The notes: generated from the sequence alone by a model not told the origin. A stretch of 64,000 nucleotides of DNA from Sphaerisporangium perillae (GCF_023276435.1 NZ_JALLPO010000001.1:248001-312000); one strand, 5' to 3'. Shown: positions 51,253 through 59,685, counted from the first letter of the stretch. Numbers and translations: made by a program.

Positions 51253-51645
51253 ATGCCCGGAAAGCAGGAACTGCCGTCGACCATCGAGCGCTCGCCGAAG
51301 AAGGCCCAGGAAACCTGGATCAAGGCGCATGATTCGGCCGTGGAGACGTACGGAGAGGGCGAACGGGCCCACCGCACCGCGTTCTCCGCGCTGAAGCACT
51401 CGTTCGAGAAGATCGGCGACCACTGGGAGCCGAAGGCCAAGAAGGGCCCCTCCGACGCCCAGGCCGCGCGCAGCACCCCCAAGGCGGGAAAGACGGCGGA
51501 AGGCGTCGACGCGAACGCCAGTAAGAAGCATCTGGCCGAGGTGGCGTCCCGCCTGGGCATCCCCGGCCGCTCCAAGATGGACAAGGAGCAACTGGTCGAG
51601 GCCATCCAGAAGGCCAACCGCAGGGCCACCGCGAAGGCCCGCTGA
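51253..51645 (+). CDS. ChaB-family protein with C-terminal Rho-N/SAP-like domain
   Basis: 130 residues from ATG 51253 with AAGGAGGG. Residues 1-65 are the ChaB domain (ELPSTIERSPKKAQETWIKAHDSA ... HSFEKIGDHWEPK); residues about 90-125 (KKHLAEVASRLGIPGRSKMD then KEQLVEAIQKAN) form a Rho-N-like helix-extension-helix that may bind nucleic acid. Basic, soluble. ChaB is annotated as a cation-transport regulator but its role is unsettled. Confidence 0.87.
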   Translation: MPGKQELPSTIERSPKKAQETWIKAHDSAVETYGEGERAHRTAFSALKHSFEKIGDHWEPKAKKGPSDAQAARSTPKAGKTAEGVDANASKKHLAEVASRLGIPGRSKMDKEQLVEAIQKANRRATAKAR

Positions 51646-51654
51646 GCCCGTCGA

Positions 51655-51706
51655 CGCCCGCTCACCCGGTCAGACGCCCGCTCAGCCGGTCAGACGCCCG
51701 CTCAGC
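51655..51706. repeat. Short tandem repeat, 20-bp unit
   Basis: CGGTCAGACGCCCGCTCAGC recurs two and a half times directly behind the ChaB gene stop, another instance of repeats at gene ends in this window. Confidence 0.7.
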
Positions 51707-51729
51707 CCTCCTATGGCCGTGAAAAACCC

Positions 51730-51754
51730 GTTAGAGCCCTTGCCTCACGGGTAG
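51730..51754 (+). promoter_or_regulatory. SigB-like promoter of the LEA-like operon
   Basis: GTTAG (51730-51734), 14 nt, GGGTAG (51749-51754), matching the SigB/SigF consensus GTTT-N13-16-GGGTA, 29 nt before the start at 51783. Confidence 0.65.
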
Positions 51755-51782
51755 CGGGTGGTCCACGGCAAAGGAGGACACG

Positions 51783-52175
51783 ATGACGGATACCACCGGG
51801 CGTGCGCAGGACGCCCTGACCGACGTCAAGAAGAGCGCCAGCGATCTCGCGGTCAAGGCCGGCGACAAGGCCGGAGTACTGGCTTCCAAAGCCGGTGACA
51901 AGGCCGGGGACCTCGCCGCCAAGGCGGGGGACAAGGCCGGGGAGCTCGCGGTGAAGGCCGGCGACAAGGCCAACGAGCTGGTCGGCAAGGCCAAGACGAG
52001 CGAGCTGGCCGGCAAGGCCGGGGACCTCGCCGACAAGGCGCGGGCCAACCTGCCCGACGAGGTGAAGGACGCCGCCGACAAGGTCGTCACGCAGGCCAAG
52101 AACCGGCCGTGGGCGACCGCCGCCGTGGCCGCCGGGATCCTGGTGCTCTGGCGGATGCTGCGAAGGAAGAAGTAG
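51783..52175 (+). CDS. LEA-like repeat protein with C-terminal membrane anchor
   Basis: 130 residues, ATG 51783, AAGGAGG site. Residues about 20-85 are 11-residue repeats of the form KAGDKAGxLAx (KAGDKAGVLAS, KAGDKAGDLAA, KAGDKAGELAV, KAGDKANELVG), an amphipathic-helix periodicity like group 3 LEA and apolipoprotein-like proteins. A helix PWATAAVAAGILVLWRMLRR anchors it. Probably coats membranes or protects proteins during desiccation or osmotic stress; inferred from sequence type only. Cotranscribed with the DUF4235 gene. Confidence 0.78.
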   Translation: MTDTTGRAQDALTDVKKSASDLAVKAGDKAGVLASKAGDKAGDLAAKAGDKAGELAVKAGDKANELVGKAKTSELAGKAGDLADKARANLPDEVKDAADKVVTQAKNRPWATAAVAAGILVLWRMLRRKK

Positions 52176-52177
52176 AC

Positions 52178-52441
52178 GTGAAGAAGCTTGCCTACAGGTC
52201 GGTGGGCGCGCTTTCCGGCATGGCCGGCGGCCTCCTGTCCAGCTTGATCTTCAAGCAGGTCTGGAAGCTGCTGGCCGGCAAGGGCGACGCCCCCCAGGCC
52301 ACCTCCAAGGAGTACGGCTGGGGCGAGGTCCTGCTCGCCGCCGCCGTCCAGGGAGCCATCTTCGGGCTGGTGAAGGCCGCGATCGACCGGGCGAGCGCCG
52401 AAGGCGTCCAGAACGCGACAGGCGAGTGGCCCGGTAAGTAG
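52178..52441 (+). CDS. DUF4235 membrane protein
   Basis: 87 residues from GTG 52178, 2 nt after the upstream stop. Family features SGMAGGLLSSLIFKQVWKLL, EYGWGEVLLAAAVQGAIFGLVKAAIDRA. Two helices, function unknown, common in actinobacterial stress operons. Confidence 0.9.
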   Translation: MKKLAYRSVGALSGMAGGLLSSLIFKQVWKLLAGKGDAPQATSKEYGWGEVLLAAAVQGAIFGLVKAAIDRASAEGVQNATGEWPGK

Positions 52442-52472
52442 CGGCGCGACCCGGACAAAGCGAGAACAAGCG

Positions 52473-52506
52473 AAGGCGTGAGGAGCGGATCCGCCCCTCA
52501 CGCCTT
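52473..52506 (+). terminator. Rho-independent-type terminator after DUF4235
   Basis: AAGGCGTGAGG (52473-52483) pairs with CCTCACGCCTT (52496-52506), loop AGCGGATCCGCC, followed by a short T run. Ends the LEA-like/DUF4235 operon. Confidence 0.8.
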
Positions 52507-52595
52507 TCCGGTGTCCTAGGTCTTCCTGAGTGTCGGCCCTCAGCCGTCCTGGCCCTGGCCGTCGCGAGCCGTTCCGGCCCTGGCCGTCGCGGCTC

Positions 52596-53609
52596 TCAGC
52601 GGCGAGCGGCGAGCGCGGCGACGGCGGCGGCCGCGGCGCCGCCGACCCCCGCCAGGACCAGGGCGCGATGTTGCGAGAGCCACACCTGGATGCTCCGGTC
52701 CTTCGAACGCGCGTCGAAGCCGCCGTGGGCGCCGTAGTCGCGGTGCCCGTCGGCGGGTTCCCACAGGTTGGCCACCCCGGTGGGCGGCTTCTCGTCGGTC
52801 TGCTGGGACTTGACGCCCGTCATACCGAGATAGCGGTCGATCAGGCCGGGGGCGAGCCGCTCACCGATGATCGTGGCCACGGTGCTGCCGCCGACCCAGT
52901 ACTCGCGCCGCGCGGGATGCTCGGCCGCGTACACGATCGCCTGGGCGGCGACCTCCGGCTGGAAGATCGGAGGCACGGGCTGCGGATGGCGGCGCAGCCG
53001 CGAGAGCACCCAGTCGAACTGCGGCGTGTTCACCGCCGGCAACTGGACCATGGTGATCTTGACGTCGCTGCCCTCGTCGAGCAACTCGGTGCGGACCGCC
53101 TCGGTGAACCCCTTGATGGCGTGCTTGGCGCCGCAGTAGGCCGACTGGAGCGGGATCCCGCGGTAGGCGAGGGCGGAGCCGGTCTGCACGATGACGCCCC
53201 TGTTCCGCGGGCGCATCCTGCGCAGGGCGGCTCGGGTGCCCCACACGTAACCGAGGTAGGTGACCGCCGTGGTCCGCTCGTACTCGGCCGGCTCGACCTC
53301 CGTGAACGGCGCGAAGACCGAGGAGAAGGCCACGTTGATCCACACGTCGATGGGGCCGAGATCCTGCTCGATCGCGTCGGCCGCGGCCTCCACCTGCTCG
53401 TGGTCGGCCACGTCGGCCGGGAAGACCTTCGCCGTCCCGCCCTCGCCGCCGACCTCGGTGGCGGCGGTCGCGAGGCCGGTCTCTCCACGCGCGATGAGGG
53501 CGACCTTGGCCCCCTGGTCGCCGAGCATCCGCACGACCGCGCGCCCGACGCCGCCACTGGCGCCGGTCACTACTACGACCTTGTCCTTCAGCACGTCGTG
53601 CCCTTTCAT
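52596..53609 (-). CDS. Short-chain dehydrogenase with C-terminal membrane tail
   Basis: 337 residues. Classical SDR: VVVTGASGGVGRAVVRML (about 12-29), GSALAYRGIPLQSAYCGAKHA giving catalytic Ser and YxxxK, then an extension of about 100 residues and a final helix LVLAGVGGAAAAAVAAL. The extended, tail-anchored form is typical of actinobacterial SDRs annotated as general stress proteins. Starts within the stop of the upstream membrane protein gene (ATGA). Confidence 0.9.
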   Translation of the reverse strand: MKGHDVLKDKVVVVTGASGGVGRAVVRMLGDQGAKVALIARGETGLATAATEVGGEGGTAKVFPADVADHEQVEAAADAIEQDLGPIDVWINVAFSSVFAPFTEVEPAEYERTTAVTYLGYVWGTRAALRRMRPRNRGVIVQTGSALAYRGIPLQSAYCGAKHAIKGFTEAVRTELLDEGSDVKITMVQLPAVNTPQFDWVLSRLRRHPQPVPPIFQPEVAAQAIVYAAEHPARREYWVGGSTVATIIGERLAPGLIDRYLGMTGVKSQQTDEKPPTGVANLWEPADGHRDYGAHGGFDARSKDRSIQVWLSQHRALVLAGVGGAAAAAVAALAARR

Positions 53610-53860
53610 CCGGTGGAGCTCGGGCCGCCGCCGAGACGGCGCTGGCGCCGGACGGCGAGCAGGATGTCGACGACGGCGACCACGGCGACCACGGCGAGGA
53701 CGACGACCAGCACCGTGGCCTTGGCGACCAGGGCCAGCACGCCGAGCGCCACCGCCAGGAAGAGCACGAACGACGCCAGACGTATGTGGATGACGTCGCG
53801 GGGCGTCGCCGTCACCATCGGTTTGCCCGTCTCGGACCGCTGCTCTGGAGTTTCACTCAT
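53606..53860 (-). CDS. Small two-helix membrane protein
   Basis: 84 residues from ATG 53860 with AAAGGGGGG upstream. Helices about 29-48 (ASFVLFLAVALGVLALVAKA) and 50-66, Arg-rich end. No firm family (DUF6343-like pattern possible). Translationally coupled to the SDR gene. Confidence 0.65.
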   Translation of the reverse strand: MSETPEQRSETGKPMVTATPRDVIHIRLASFVLFLAVALGVLALVAKATVLVVVLAVVAVVAVVDILLAVRRQRRLGGGPSSTG

Positions 53861-53997
53861 CGCCGGCCCCCCTTTCCGGTGGACATTCCCCATACCCGAC
53901 AGATCCGACGTCATGTGCACTCCTTCCACCCGGCGACGGGAGCCGCTCGATCGAGCACGTCATATCCCTCCTGCTGCCGGTCACCGACCAGTTCCAG

Positions 53998-54022
53998 CTA
54001 CCGTGGGCGGGCGCCTCCAAAC
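53998..54022 (-). promoter_or_regulatory. SigB-like promoter of the SDR operon
   Basis: On the minus strand GTTTG (54022-54018), 14 nt, CGGTAG (54003-53998); one change from GGGTAG. Lies about 140 nt upstream of the small membrane protein gene at 53860. Confidence 0.5.
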
Positions 54023-54034
54023 CTCGCGCCGTCG

Positions 54035-54931
54035 TCAGCGGGCCGGTACGGAGATGACCTCCCGGCTCGCGGACACGACGTCCTCCACGGTCACCGCCCT
54101 GGCGTCGGCGCCCTGGGCGAGAGCCCGGTGCCACGGGCGGTCCGCGGGAGGCCCCCACCGCGCGGGCGAGTCCGGCCCGAAGACGACCACCGAGGGGATC
54201 CCATACGCCGTCGCGAGATGGGCCACCCCGGTGTTCGCGCTCACCACCAGGCGGGCGCCGGCCACCAGGGCGCACTGCTGCCGCATGGACGTGCGCCCGG
54301 CCAGGACGCGGTGCGGGGCCAGCCCGGCCTGAGCCGCGACCAGCAGCGCCAGAGGGCGCTCGTGCCGGCTTCCCGTGACGACGACCCGCAGCCCCTCGGC
54401 CTCCATGGCCCTCGCCACCTCGGCGAACCGCTCGGGTGGCCAGCGCCGCGCCGCGTCCCTGGCGCCCGGATGGAGCACCACCGCTCCCGGGGCGGGATTC
54501 TGGATCAGCGGCACGGGAAGCGCCAGGTCGGCCGGGTCCACGCGCGAGCCGTACCAGCGGACGAGCCTGCACCACCGCTCGACCTCGTGCTCGTGCTCAT
54601 TCCAGCGGGGACCCTTCAGCCGGGGGAAGGACGGATCGGCGAAGGCCCACAGCCGCCGCGGCCGCAGGTCCATCAGCAGGTGGTGGCTCCTCGGCCCGGG
54701 ACCGTGCATGTTGACGGCCACGTCGGGCCTGCGCGCGCTCCAGGCGAGCCCCTCCAGGCCGGTGATCGGGACCAGCCCCTCCACCGCGCCGGTCAGCAGG
54801 GCCAGATCCCTCAGCTCCGCGGGCGCGGCGAGCACGACGTTCAGCCCTCCACGGCGCAGCGCGCGCAGCGCCGGCACGGCGGTGAGCAGCCCGCCGACAC
54901 CGAGCGCGCGCAGCACCAGGGCGATGGTCAT
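54035..54931 (-). CDS. Family 9 glycosyltransferase (heptosyltransferase-like)
   Basis: 298 residues from ATG 54931. GT-B fold with LRALGVGGLLTAVPALRAL at the start, then VVLHPGARDAARRWPPERFAEVA, RVVVTGSRHE, LVVSANTGVAHLATAYGIPSVVVFGPDSP, all diagnostic of GT9. In actinobacteria these transfer sugars to cell-surface glycans or secondary metabolites. It directly follows a decayed GT4 gene, so a sugar-transfer cluster may have partly degenerated. Confidence 0.88.
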   Translation of the reverse strand: MTIALVLRALGVGGLLTAVPALRALRRGGLNVVLAAPAELRDLALLTGAVEGLVPITGLEGLAWSARRPDVAVNMHGPGPRSHHLLMDLRPRRLWAFADPSFPRLKGPRWNEHEHEVERWCRLVRWYGSRVDPADLALPVPLIQNPAPGAVVLHPGARDAARRWPPERFAEVARAMEAEGLRVVVTGSRHERPLALLVAAQAGLAPHRVLAGRTSMRQQCALVAGARLVVSANTGVAHLATAYGIPSVVVFGPDSPARWGPPADRPWHRALAQGADARAVTVEDVVSASREVISVPAR

Positions 54932-54947
54932 CGTCCCGGCGCCCGGT

Positions 54948-55331
54948 TCACGACGCCTTCCTTCGGGCGGGCACGCGGCCGTTGGCCGCGATGACCTCCT
55001 CGTAGACGGCGCGGGCGCCGGCGCAGACCCGGGCCCGGTCGGGTCCAGCGCTGCCGGAGCCGGTGCGCGAAATCGGGCACCCACGGCAGGATGTCGTCCT
55101 TGGGAATCGGCGTCGCGGGCCCGGCGGGGCCGTGCACCACCGACACGCCCGGCCCGAACGGCACCTCCTCCGGCGCGTGCGGGTCGTCCCTGCGGGTGTG
55201 CACGGTGACCTCGTGCCCTGTGCGGCCAGCTCCCGGGCAAGGGCCGCGACATGGACGTTCTGGCCACCGGAATCAACGCTTCCGAGCGTCGCGAGCGGGC
55301 TCGCGTGCTCCGACACCATTGCCATCTTCAC
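54948..55331 (-). pseudogene. Decayed family 4 glycosyltransferase
   Basis: From 55331 the frame encodes VKMAMVSEHASPLATLGSVD then GGQNVHVAALARELA, the conserved start of actinobacterial GT4 enzymes. The homology then shifts frame to VHTRRDDPHAPEEVPFGPGV ... PIPKDDILPWVPDF, and a C-terminal scrap AVYEEVIAANGRVPARRKAS follows in another frame. Over 250 residues of the middle are missing. At least one frameshift and a deletion, so non-functional. Confidence 0.7.
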
Positions 55332-55662
55332 CGCGTCTCCTCCAAGTGAGCGACCGCATCGCGGCGCGATCGCCCGGTCCCGGCGGAGAAGGCCGGAACG
55401 AGCCGAGCCGCGCCTGACGACCTCGCAGAACGTGCGCGGGCCGGCATGGGTGCGAGCGGAAACAAATCGCGACGCCGTTGGGACGGCGAGCGCGGTTCGC
55501 GAGGTGCACGGGGGACAGGGTGCACGAGTGTTCACGTCGCCGCCGGCGCGGTCCGCGCGTGTTCCGCGTCGACGGGGCTCGGTGTTCGCAGAGGTCTGCG
55601 TCCTACCACACTTGCTGTCAAGGCAGCGTTCTATCCTGAAAGGGCAGTACCAAACCTCCCCG
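55332..55662. other. Intergenic region, no gene seen
   Basis: Between the GT4 remnant and the SigB-like promoter. GC drops near 55615-55635. Several open frames exist but none has start signals or family motifs. The minus-strand side should contain the former GT4/GT9 promoter. Confidence 0.5.
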
Positions 55663-55687
55663 GTTTCGCCACCCGCACGACGGGCAT
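55663..55687 (+). promoter_or_regulatory. SigB-like promoter of the BON/phosphoesterase operon
   Basis: GTTTC (55663-55667), 14 nt, GGGCAT (55682-55687), 37 nt before the BON gene start. Same spacing as the sites at 51730 and 59729. Confidence 0.6.
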
Positions 55688-55723
55688 GGCGAGACCTGTC
55701 AGTCGATCGGAGGGGGGTAGACG

Positions 55724-56020
55724 ATGTCCCACGAGGCTTCACATGACGTCGCCCCGCATCACGACGCTCCGCACTACGACGCTCCTCACTACGTGGCCGC
55801 CCGCGTGCAAAGGGCGCTGGCGGCGGACGAGCGGACGTACGAGCTCGGGATACGGGTGGACATCAGAGGTGACCAGCTCTTCCTGCGGGGCGAGGTGGAG
55901 TGCGAGGAGCGCCGGCATCTGGTGGCCGCCGTGGCCGGGGAGACCGCGCCCGGGCTGAAGGTCCACAACGAGGTCACCGTGGTCGAGGTCAGGGGGCCGG
56001 GAGAGGAGGAGACCCTGTGA
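55724..56020 (+). CDS. BON-domain protein
   Basis: 98 residues from ATG 55724 with GGAGGGGGG upstream. A His/Asp-rich N-terminus (HDVAPHHDAPHYDAPHY, three near-repeats that could bind metal) is followed by one BON domain (ELGIRVDIRGDQLFLRGEVE, RRHLVAAVAGETAPGLKVHN). BON proteins associate with membranes or phospholipids. Stop overlaps the phosphoesterase start (GTGA). Confidence 0.85.
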   Translation: MSHEASHDVAPHHDAPHYDAPHYVAARVQRALAADERTYELGIRVDIRGDQLFLRGEVECEERRHLVAAVAGETAPGLKVHNEVTVVEVRGPGEEETL

Positions 56021-56748
56021 AGATCAGAGTCGCGGCCGTCGGAGACGTCCACCTTGGCGAGGATCTCCGCGGGAGGTACCGCGGGAGGCTGGACGGCATC
56101 GGGGAACGGGCCGACGTCCTGCTGCTCGCGGGTGATCTCACCCGGCACGGCACGCCCGAGGAGGGCAGGGTCGTGGCCGACGAGTTCCGGGATCTGCCGA
56201 TCCCGGTGGTCACCGTGCTGGGCAACCACGACTACCAGTCCGACGCCGCGGACGAGATCGTAGAGGTGCTGCGTGACGCGGGCATCCAGGTGCTGCAGGA
56301 CGAGTCCACGGTCATCGAGTGCGGCGACCTGCGGCTCGGCGTGGTGGGTGGCAAGGGATTCGGCGGAGGCTTCGCCGGTAAGTGCGCGAGCGAGTTCGGC
56401 GAGCCGCAGATGAAGGCGTTCGTCCGGCACACCAGGGAGATCTCCGAGCTCTGGCACAAGGCGCTGAAGGGCCTGGACACCGACCACCGGGTGGTCCTCA
56501 GCCACTATTCGCCGGTCAAGGACACCCTTGCGGGCGAGCCGCTGGAGATCTACCCCTTCCTCGGCAGCTACTTGCTCGCCGAGGCGGTCGACGCCGAGGG
56601 CGCCGACCTGTTCATTCACGGGCACGCCCATTCCGGCGTGGAGAAGGGCCTCACCCCGGGTGGGGTGCGGGTCCGCAACGTCGCGCTTCCCGTGCTGCGC
56701 CGGGCCTACGCCGTGTACAGCCTCGGCGCGGAGGATCCTGAGGTCTGA
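56017..56748 (+). CDS. Metallophosphoesterase
   Basis: 243 residues from GTG 56017. Motifs AAVGDVHLG (DxH), LLAGDLTRHG, VLGNHDYQ (GNHD), LSHYSP and FIHGHAHSG (GHxH). A short helical insert (KCASEFGEPQMKAFVRHTRE) characterises this actinobacterial subgroup. Co-translated with the BON protein; substrate unknown. Confidence 0.9.
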   Translation: MKIRVAAVGDVHLGEDLRGRYRGRLDGIGERADVLLLAGDLTRHGTPEEGRVVADEFRDLPIPVVTVLGNHDYQSDAADEIVEVLRDAGIQVLQDESTVIECGDLRLGVVGGKGFGGGFAGKCASEFGEPQMKAFVRHTREISELWHKALKGLDTDHRVVLSHYSPVKDTLAGEPLEIYPFLGSYLLAEAVDAEGADLFIHGHAHSGVEKGLTPGGVRVRNVALPVLRRAYAVYSLGAEDPEV

Positions 56749-56782
56749 TCGGCCGGTGCGGGCCGTGCGGTCTGATCCCGCT

Positions 56783-56884
<102 letters not shown>

Positions 56885-56888
56885 ACGG

Positions 56889-57044
56889 TCATGGATGAAA
56901 GATGCTGACGCCGCCGGGGCCGACCAGAAGCCCGACGACGATGAGGACGATCCCCCAGAGGAGATCGCGGCGAGCCAGGATGACGTAGATCCCGGCGATG
57001 ACGAGAACGACGGCGATTAGCCAAAGAAGTGTACCCATAGGCAT
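56889..57044 (-). CDS. 51-residue two-helix membrane protein
   Basis: ATG 57044 (or ATG 57038, which has GGG 6 nt upstream) to TGA 56889. Two hydrophobic helices, TLLWLIAVVLVIAGIYVIL and LLWGIVLIVVGLLVG, end in the conserved-looking GPGGVSIFHP. Similar to tiny actinobacterial hydrophobic proteins of the DUF6131 kind. Function unknown. Confidence 0.75.
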   Translation of the reverse strand: MPMGTLLWLIAVVLVIAGIYVILARRDLLWGIVLIVVGLLVGPGGVSIFHP

Positions 57045-57115
57045 CCCACTGCCCTGACAAATGCCCCCTTAACGTATCCCCGGATCAACTCTTCCCATGG
57101 CCCGGGCAATGCCGT

Positions 57116-57646
57116 TCACTCATCGCTCCAGGGACGCCGGCCTCTGCGGTGAAGAGAGACCAGGGGCTGGACGAACCACAACCAGGCGCTCAGGCCCGCC
57201 ACCCCGCCCGCCAGCAGCGCCGCGGGCAGGACGCCGAGGAACGCCTCCACGACCAGCCCGGTCGAGCAGGTCATGGAGACGGCGAGCGCGATCCCGCCCA
57301 CGACGCCGAGCCGGTTGGCCCGGTGGAGCATCAGCTCCTTCAGCGCACTGCGGAACAGAACCCGGTGCTGCGTCGCGGGCGCGATCAGGCAGATGGAGGC
57401 CACCGCGGCGCTCAGCATCGCCACATAGAACAGCCACCGGCCGGCCTGGTCCACCTTGCCGAAGCCCGTGGAGAACGGAAGGGTCAGCAGGAAGGCGAAC
57501 AGCACCTGCACGCCCGTGGCCGCCACCCGCAGGCCCTGGAGCAGCTCGCCGAGCTCCCGGTCGACCCGTTCCTTGTGGCTCTCATCGGGCTCCGCCTGAA
57601 CTCCGCCGCCGGCCGGCTCGTGCCTGTTCACGTCGCTCAGCGCCAC
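57116..57646 (-). CDS. DUF6328 membrane protein
   Basis: 176 residues from GTG 57646 (GTG 57631 is the alternative). Core ELGELLQGLRVAATGVQVLFAFLLTLPF followed by three further helices, typical of DUF6328. It overlaps the upstream 84-residue gene and ends the three-gene operon 58445-57116. Function unknown. Confidence 0.85.
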   Translation of the reverse strand: MALSDVNRHEPAGGGVQAEPDESHKERVDRELGELLQGLRVAATGVQVLFAFLLTLPFSTGFGKVDQAGRWLFYVAMLSAAVASICLIAPATQHRVLFRSALKELMLHRANRLGVVGGIALAVSMTCSTGLVVEAFLGVLPAALLAGGVAGLSAWLWFVQPLVSLHRRGRRPWSDE

Positions 57647-57891
57647 TGCTGGGTCCTGCCTCTCTCGCGCCGGTGCGCCCGCGCCGCCCGCCTCCCGACG
57701 AACAGCACGGCCCCGAGCGCGACATAGGACAGCAGGCCCATGAGCAGGGTCAGCCAGACGATGCCCGCGACGCCCGCCACCACCGTGAGAAGGGTGCATG
57801 CGGCCAGGCCGAGGGTGGCGTAACCGAGCCACTTGCCGTAGGGGTTCTCCTGCAGCGCCTTCAACGACGTGCTGAGCGAGATCTCCGTCAT
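57637..57891 (-). CDS. Small two-helix membrane protein
   Basis: 84 residues from ATG 57891 with GGAGGAG; overlaps the DUF1360 stop (TGATG). Begins TEISLSTSLKALQENPYGKWLGYATLGL, two helices (about 26-48 and 53-65), then a basic end. No family recognised. Confidence 0.7.
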   Translation of the reverse strand: MTEISLSTSLKALQENPYGKWLGYATLGLAACTLLTVVAGVAGIVWLTLLMGLLSYVALGAVLFVGRRAARAHRRERGRTQQWR

Positions 57892-58445
57892 CACTCCTCC
57901 TCCTGTCCTTCGTCCTCTTCCCGCCGCGGGCTTCCCTCCGCGGATCGCATCAGCCGCGCGTACGCCAGCTGGAGCCAGTCGGAGATCGCGACGGCCGACA
58001 TGGTGGCCCCGGCGAGACGGGTGACGCCCGGAGCCCAGACCATCCCGGCGGCGTAGGCGGTGGCGACCCACTGCGCGATGCAGAAGGGGCAGGTCACCAG
58101 CTCGCCGATGGCATGCCTGATGCCGTGGCCGCGAACCTCCTCCCTCAATTCGGCGGGACCGCTCACCCCGGCGTACCGTGTGAAGGGTGCCCGGAGCGGG
58201 CTGGTGACCGGGTCCTTCGTGAGCGTTCGGGAGAGCCGGTGCGTGCTCAGACCCATCAACAGCAGATCCATCACGGCCACTCGCTCAGGCGGCCGGGCGC
58301 CGGTCAGCTTGCCCAGCGCCACCAGCCCGGCCACCGCGCCGCCGTAGACGCCGAGGACGCGCAGGTAAGAGCCGAGCGGCCGATCAGAACCGCTCTCGTA
58401 GGCCCGTTCCTCCTTACGCAGCTTGCTTGTGAGATTGTTCGTCAT
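57891..58445 (-). CDS. DUF1360 membrane protein
   Basis: 184 residues from ATG 58445. Hallmarks DLLLMGLSTHRLSRTLTKDPVTSPLRAPFTRY and TCPFCIAQWVATAYAAG with its CxxC. Related to sporulation protein YjcA-type DUF1360 members; function unknown. First gene of the operon. Confidence 0.9.
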   Translation of the reverse strand: MTNNLTSKLRKEERAYESGSDRPLGSYLRVLGVYGGAVAGLVALGKLTGARPPERVAVMDLLLMGLSTHRLSRTLTKDPVTSPLRAPFTRYAGVSGPAELREEVRGHGIRHAIGELVTCPFCIAQWVATAYAAGMVWAPGVTRLAGATMSAVAISDWLQLAYARLMRSAEGSPRREEDEGQEEE

Positions 58446-58547
58446 AGGTCGGCGCCTACCCTCGAGGGCCGAGACCATGCCGGACGTTTGTCCTGGGACG
58501 AAGCGGGTACGGAAGATCTTCAGCCATCGCTCGTATGGGGGTGAGCC

Positions 58548-59150
58548 TTGGGAAGTCACACGCATGAGGTCACCGACGCGATCATCGACACGCTGAAGCG
58601 TGCCGGATCCGCCCTCAAAGCAGAGGGAGTGCGGTTCGCACTCGCCGGAGGATGCGCGGCGTACGCCAGGGGAGCGGCGCCGTCACTGCACGACGTCGAC
58701 TTCGTGCTCGTCGAGGAGGACGTGCCTCGCGCGCTGGAGACGCTCAGGGGAGTCGGGTTCCACACCGCGAAACCACCGGAGGACTGGCTGGTCAAGGCCT
58801 TCGACGAGGAGGACAGGCTCGTCGACCTCATCTTCAGGATCGAGGAACGGCCGATCACCCAGGCGATGATCTCCCGGGCGGACATGATCAACACGGCGGC
58901 GCTGAGCCTTCCCGTCCTCGACGCGACCGACCTGGTGATCTCGTGGATCCTGCCGATGTCGGAGCACAGCTGCGACTACGGGTCGATCCTTCCGCAGGTG
59001 CGCGCGCTCAGGGAGCAGGTCAACTGGGACCAGGTCGCCATCGTGGCCTCGACCTCGCCGTACGCCTCGACGTTCCTCACCCTCCTCGACCGGCTCGGCG
59101 TCGCCTGCCCCAAGCCGCCCCCCGAGGACGCCGACACCCGCTGGCCCTGA
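58548..59150 (+). CDS. Nucleotidyltransferase-superfamily protein
   Basis: 200 residues from TTG 58548, preceded by GGGGGTGAG. RFALAGGCAAYARG followed by LHDVDFVLVEEDV gives the GG...DxD core of a minimal nucleotidyltransferase (DUF1814/AbiEii-like fold), and EDRLVDLIFRI the third acidic position. No partner antitoxin gene is adjacent, so a toxin role is unsupported. Convergent with the PRC-barrel gene. Confidence 0.78.
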   Translation: MGSHTHEVTDAIIDTLKRAGSALKAEGVRFALAGGCAAYARGAAPSLHDVDFVLVEEDVPRALETLRGVGFHTAKPPEDWLVKAFDEEDRLVDLIFRIEERPITQAMISRADMINTAALSLPVLDATDLVISWILPMSEHSCDYGSILPQVRALREQVNWDQVAIVASTSPYASTFLTLLDRLGVACPKPPPEDADTRWP

Positions 59151-59250
59151 CACCCGGGCCCCGCCCCCGCCGGCTCTGACACCCGGGCCCCGCCCCGTCG
59201 GCACCGCCGCACGGCACGGGAACGGGTGTCAGGGCCGGCCCTGGTCACGC

Positions 59251-59282
59251 GGAAGGCCGCGCCGGATCCGGCGCGGCCTTCC
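59251..59282. terminator. Perfect 32-bp palindrome, bidirectional terminator
   Basis: GGAAGGCCGCGCCGGA and its exact complement meet at the central GATC. It lies between the convergent nucleotidyltransferase and PRC-barrel genes and can terminate both directions. Confidence 0.85.
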
Positions 59283-59319
59283 GTTCGTCCTGGATGTTCC
59301 CCTTGCTCGGGGTGACGGC

Positions 59320-59685
59320 CTAGAGGGTGCCCGGCCCGAAGGGGAAGCGGCCGTAGTAGTCGCCGACCCGGCTCCGGTACGAGGGCTCCTTGTAGCTCGC
59401 CTCGTCGAACTCCGGAGCGTCCTTGATCTCCTGCTTGGTCCGGCTGACGAAGACCTTCTTCTCCTGCGGGTCGATCTGGGTGACCGTGCTCGCGGGGAGC
59501 ATGACCTTCTTACCGAAGATCCACGGTCCGGTGTCCACGATCAGGTAGCTCTCGCCGACCTCGTACGTCGCGTCGTCCACCGAGCCGATCTTCCCATCGG
59601 TCGCCTCGACGTGGTATCCGACGACGTCGAAGCTCTGGTGGGCTCCGGTGACGGTCGGGCTGTAGCTCCAAAGATCCTGCTGCAT
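59320..59685 (-). CDS. PRC-barrel domain protein
   Basis: 121 residues. PRC barrel VVGYHVEATDGKIGSVDDATYEVGESYLIVDTG (about 21-53) and KKVMLPASTVTQIDPQEKKVFVSRTKQEIKDAP. The C-terminus is Tyr/Pro/Phe-rich (YRSRVGDYYGRFPFGPG). Typical of cytoplasmic stress-inducible actinobacterial proteins; a SigB-like promoter lies 44 nt upstream. Confidence 0.92.
   Translation of the reverse strand: MQQDLWSYSPTVTGAHQSFDVVGYHVEATDGKIGSVDDATYEVGESYLIVDTGPWIFGKKVMLPASTVTQIDPQEKKVFVSRTKQEIKDAPEFDEASYKEPSYRSRVGDYYGRFPFGPGTL

Noticed and set aside
58548-59150. AbiEii-type toxin of a toxin-antitoxin pair
   Set aside because: The nucleotidyltransferase core fits, but no AbiEi-like or other antitoxin gene is adjacent; the neighbours belong to other operons.
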